Under the pieces are notes generated by a model, which was given only the letters and a program-made list of their open reading frames with translations, was not told the origin of the DNA and did not search any database. The position numbers were made by a program, and so were the translations under genes. Below are positions 61,993 through 64,000 of a stretch of 64,000 bases of DNA, one piece after another. The stretch is from Arthrobacter bussei (GTDB lineage Bacteria; Actinomycetota; Actinomycetes; Actinomycetales; Micrococcaceae): NCBI RefSeq assembly GCF_009377195.2, contig NZ_VJXX01000004.1, forward strand, positions 124,001 to 188,000, in the 5' to 3' direction. Every line of letters starts with the position of its first letter. Position 1 is the first letter of the stretch.

Positions 61993-64000
61993 TTGTCGCA
62001 GCCTCGCGCGCGCCGGCGGTCTCACCGGTACCCGGTCTCAGTTTCGTTCCTGCAGCGCCTCGTCGCGATGTGCCTGGCCGTCGTCCTGGGCGCCGGATCG
62101 GTGATCGCCCTGTCCGTGGCAACGGCGCCGAGCGCCGAGGCGGCGCGGATCGCCAACGTGACCGACACCGGAGCAGCGACCTACTCCCAGGTGTTCACGC
62201 AGCCGAACGCCGAGAACGTCACCGGCTCGTGGACCGTCGCCGGCAACACCGTGAAGGGAGCCACGGGCGGCACCACCTCGGTGCTGCCGGTCCGCGGTGC
62301 CACCGAAGCGACCTTCGCCCCCGGGCTCCCGGCCGGGACGGTCGTCACCCAGCTCGATACCTCGGGGACGGGCTGCACCACCACGCTGAACACCAATGCG
62401 TTCTGTGCACCCAACGGTTCCGTCACCATCGCCTTCAGCAAACCCGTGAACAATCCCGTCCTGCACGTCGTCGGGCTGGGCGCCACCACCAGTTCGGGGG
62501 GCACCGTCCAGAACACCTACTCGACCTACGGAACCGTCACCTCCGTCCCGGCTGGAGCGACCCTGGGCCAGCCCCAGCCCGGATCCACAAGCCTCGCCGT
62601 TGCGAACAACCGCTTCCAGACATCGATCAACCAGCCGAGTACCGCCTGCAACGCGGCCGTTCCCGCGGGCTGCGGCAGCATGGTCATCAATGGCACGGGG
62701 CTTACCCAGGTCACGATCACGACGGGCCTGAAGGTCTACGGCGTGGCGACGACGCTGACGGCCACCAACGTCGATCAGTGGAACGCCTTCATCACCCTGC
62801 AGGACCAGCCGGTCCCGACGGCGGCTCCGGACACCGCGGCGGTCAAGCGGAACACCCCGGTCACCACCGCCATCCTGGCCAATGACGCGCCGGGCGCAGG
62901 CGGTAAGGCCCTGGTACCGGGCTCGGTGATCCTCTCCGCCCCCGGTGTCACGGGCGCCACGGTCAGCGCCGACGGCAAGACGCTGACCGTCCCGAACGAG
63001 GGTACGTACACCGCCAATACCAACGGGCAGGTCGTCTTCACGCCCGTCACCGCGTTCATCGGCACGGCGAGTCCCATCACCTACCGGGTGTCCGACGCCG
63101 ACAACTCGACGGCGTCCTCGACGCTGACCGTCACCGTCACGGCCGATCCCCCCGTTCCGGTGGCGGACGCACCGACCACCACGCAGGGCGTGGCCGTGAC
63201 GTTCGATCCCACGGTCAACGACAACGGCGTCGACTCGCCGATCAACAAACCCTCCGTCCGCCTGCTGGATCCCGCGACCGGCCAGTTCGTCACCTCCCTC
63301 ACCGTCGCGGGCGAGGGTACCTACACCGTCGCCGCGACCGGCGACGTGACTCTCACGCCGGTGGCCGCCTTCGCCGGCGCCGCCCGGCCCGTCACCTACC
63401 GCGTGGCCAACCAGTCCGGCGTCACCGCGACCTCCACCATCACCCCCACCGTCACGGGCGTGGCCCCCCGTGCCGCCGCTGACACCGCCACCACCGGCCA
63501 GAACAACCCGGTGACCCTGAGCCCGGCCGGCAACGACCGCCCGGGGATCGACGGCGGCACGCCGATCGACCCGGCCTCCGTGCGCCTCGTCGGCGCCAAC
63601 GGTGCCCTCGTCACCGACCTCACCATCCCCTCGGGCCGCTTCGTCGTGGACACCTCGACCGGCGTCGTCACCTTCACGCCGGCCCGTGGCTTCACGGGCA
63701 CCACGCCGGCCGTCACCTACCAGGTGGCGGACACCCGTGGTCTGACCGCGCGAAGCACCATCACCGTCGGCGTCAGCGCCGTCACCCCGACCGCGAGCGG
63801 TGACACCGCCGAGACCCGCCAGGGCACCGCCGTCACCCTCGAGGTCGTCGCCAACGACCTCCCGGGTAACGCCAACACCGCGCTGGATCCCCGCACGGTG
63901 GTGCTGTCCGTCCCCGCGAACACACCCGGCGCAGTGCTGTCGGCGGACCGCAAGACCCTCACCGTCCCGAACCAGGGCACCTACACCGTCAACGCGACCA
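61993..64000 (+). CDS. Large CshA-type fibril repeat surface protein (3' end outside window)
   Basis: The frame stays open from TTG at 61993 to the window end (669 codons seen). TTG is chosen because AGGGGA lies just upstream and the next residues (SQPRARRRSHRY...FLQRLVAMCLAVVLGAGSVIALSVATAPSAEA) form a long signal peptide cleaved near residue 50. Next is a beta-rich domain of about 220 residues (ANVTDTGAATYSQVFTQPNAEN...) with four cysteines. From about 265 come repeats of about 100 residues with GTYT..., V.FTPV..F.GTA.P.TYRV.D and S.ITVTV, the CshA fibril repeat pattern; four are visible. It is probably wall-anchored, but the sorting signal is outside the window. Confidence 0.88.
   Translation, partial: MSQPRARRRSHRYPVSVSFLQRLVAMCLAVVLGAGSVIALSVATAPSAEAARIANVTDTGAATYSQVFTQPNAENVTGSWTVAGNTVKGATGGTTSVLPVRGATEATFAPGLPAGTVVTQLDTSGTGCTTTLNTNAFCAPNGSVTIAFSKPVNNPVLHVVGLGATTSSGGTVQNTYSTYGTVTSVPAGATLGQPQPGSTSLAVANNRFQTSINQPSTACNAAVPAGCGSMVINGTGLTQVTITTGLKVYGVATTLTATNVDQWNAFITLQDQPVPTAAPDTAAVKRNTPVTTAILANDAPGAGGKALVPGSVILSAPGVTGATVSADGKTLTVPNEGTYTANTNGQVVFTPVTAFIGTASPITYRVSDADNSTASSTLTVTVTADPPVPVADAPTTTQGVAVTFDPTVNDNGVDSPINKPSVRLLDPATGQFVTSLTVAGEGTYTVAATGDVTLTPVAAFAGAARPVTYRVANQSGVTATSTITPTVTGVAPRAAADTATTGQNNPVTLSPAGNDRPGIDGGTPIDPASVRLVGANGALVTDLTIPSGRFVVDTSTGVVTFTPARGFTGTTPAVTYQVADTRGLTARSTITVGVSAVTPTASGDTAETRQGTAVTLEVVANDLPGNANTALDPRTVVLSVPANTPGAVLSADRKTLTVPNQGTYTVNAT

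Overview
The window reads as chromosomal DNA of a high-GC Gram-positive actinobacterium, most likely a member of the Micrococcaceae (Arthrobacter and relatives). Grounds: strong G/C third-position bias in every gene, frequent GTG/TTG starts, many 4-bp start/stop overlaps, several apparently leaderless genes, actinobacterial families (DUF1206, DUF1990, DUF1304, LytR_C, MpaB), and SAM-I and c-di-AMP riboswitches of actinobacterial type. I see no phage, transposase, CRISPR or plasmid gene. It looks like ordinary core and near-core chromosome with unusually rich RNA-level regulation.

Layout. 1-1.6 kb: end of a multiple-monosaccharide ABC transporter (ATPase C-terminus plus permease) and its terminator. 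1.65-3.75 kb: an ECF-type sigma factor coupled to a Pro/Ala-rich single-pass membrane protein. 3.75-6.9 kb: a minus-strand sulfur operon (dimethylsulfone monooxygenase sfnG, O-acetylhomoserine sulfhydrylase metY, CoA-binding protein) behind a SAM-I riboswitch. 7.0-8.5 kb: a small membrane protein, then a LysM-NlpC/P60 cell-wall hydrolase behind a c-di-AMP (ydaO) riboswitch. 8.6-13.5 kb: a second sulfur operon (ssuB-ssuA-ssuC and an acetyl-CoA-synthetase-like gene) behind a second SAM-I riboswitch; a paralogue of the CoA-binding protein lies divergently. 14-17.7 kb: DUF1206, DUF1990 and DUF1304 proteins and a Tat-exported acetamidase/formamidase-family protein. 18-20 kb: an alanine-rich surface protein and a sortase. 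20-21.7 kb: a secreted amidase. 21.9-29.7 kb: a complete kdp potassium system (microprotein, kdpF, A, B, C, D, E). 29.8-33.1 kb: purS-purQ-purL. 33.3-38.4 kb: a subtilisin-inhibitor-like lipoprotein, a conserved actinobacterial protein and a large secreted subtilase. 38.7-42.2 kb: aspartokinase and a two-gene ABC exporter. 42.3-48.3 kb: SRP RNA, gluQ, dnaX and recR. 48.4-53.6 kb: tRNA-Ser, MpaB-family oxygenase, glutathione peroxidase, HAD phosphatase, rbsK-rbsD, and a small protein coupled to a LytR_C protein. 53.6-57.1 kb: a TetR-headed minus-strand operon ending with a PdxK/ThiD kinase and a DUF6328-type membrane protein. 57.1-61.6 kb: tgt, two less-known proteins, an RHH-VOC pair with a palindromic operator, and a YdeI-like protein. 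62 kb to the end: a large CshA-repeat surface protein, truncated by the window.

How the genes work together. Two SAM-sensing leaders should open sulfonate/sulfone import, oxidation and sulfide assimilation into homocysteine when SAM is low. The c-di-AMP leader ties a wall hydrolase to a signal linked in other bacteria to potassium and turgor, and the window also holds the high-affinity K+ pump Kdp. Cell-surface biology recurs: hydrolase, sortase with candidate substrate, subtilase with an inhibitor-like lipoprotein, and a fibril-type protein. All functional statements rest on reading the sequence by eye; no search or structure prediction was run.
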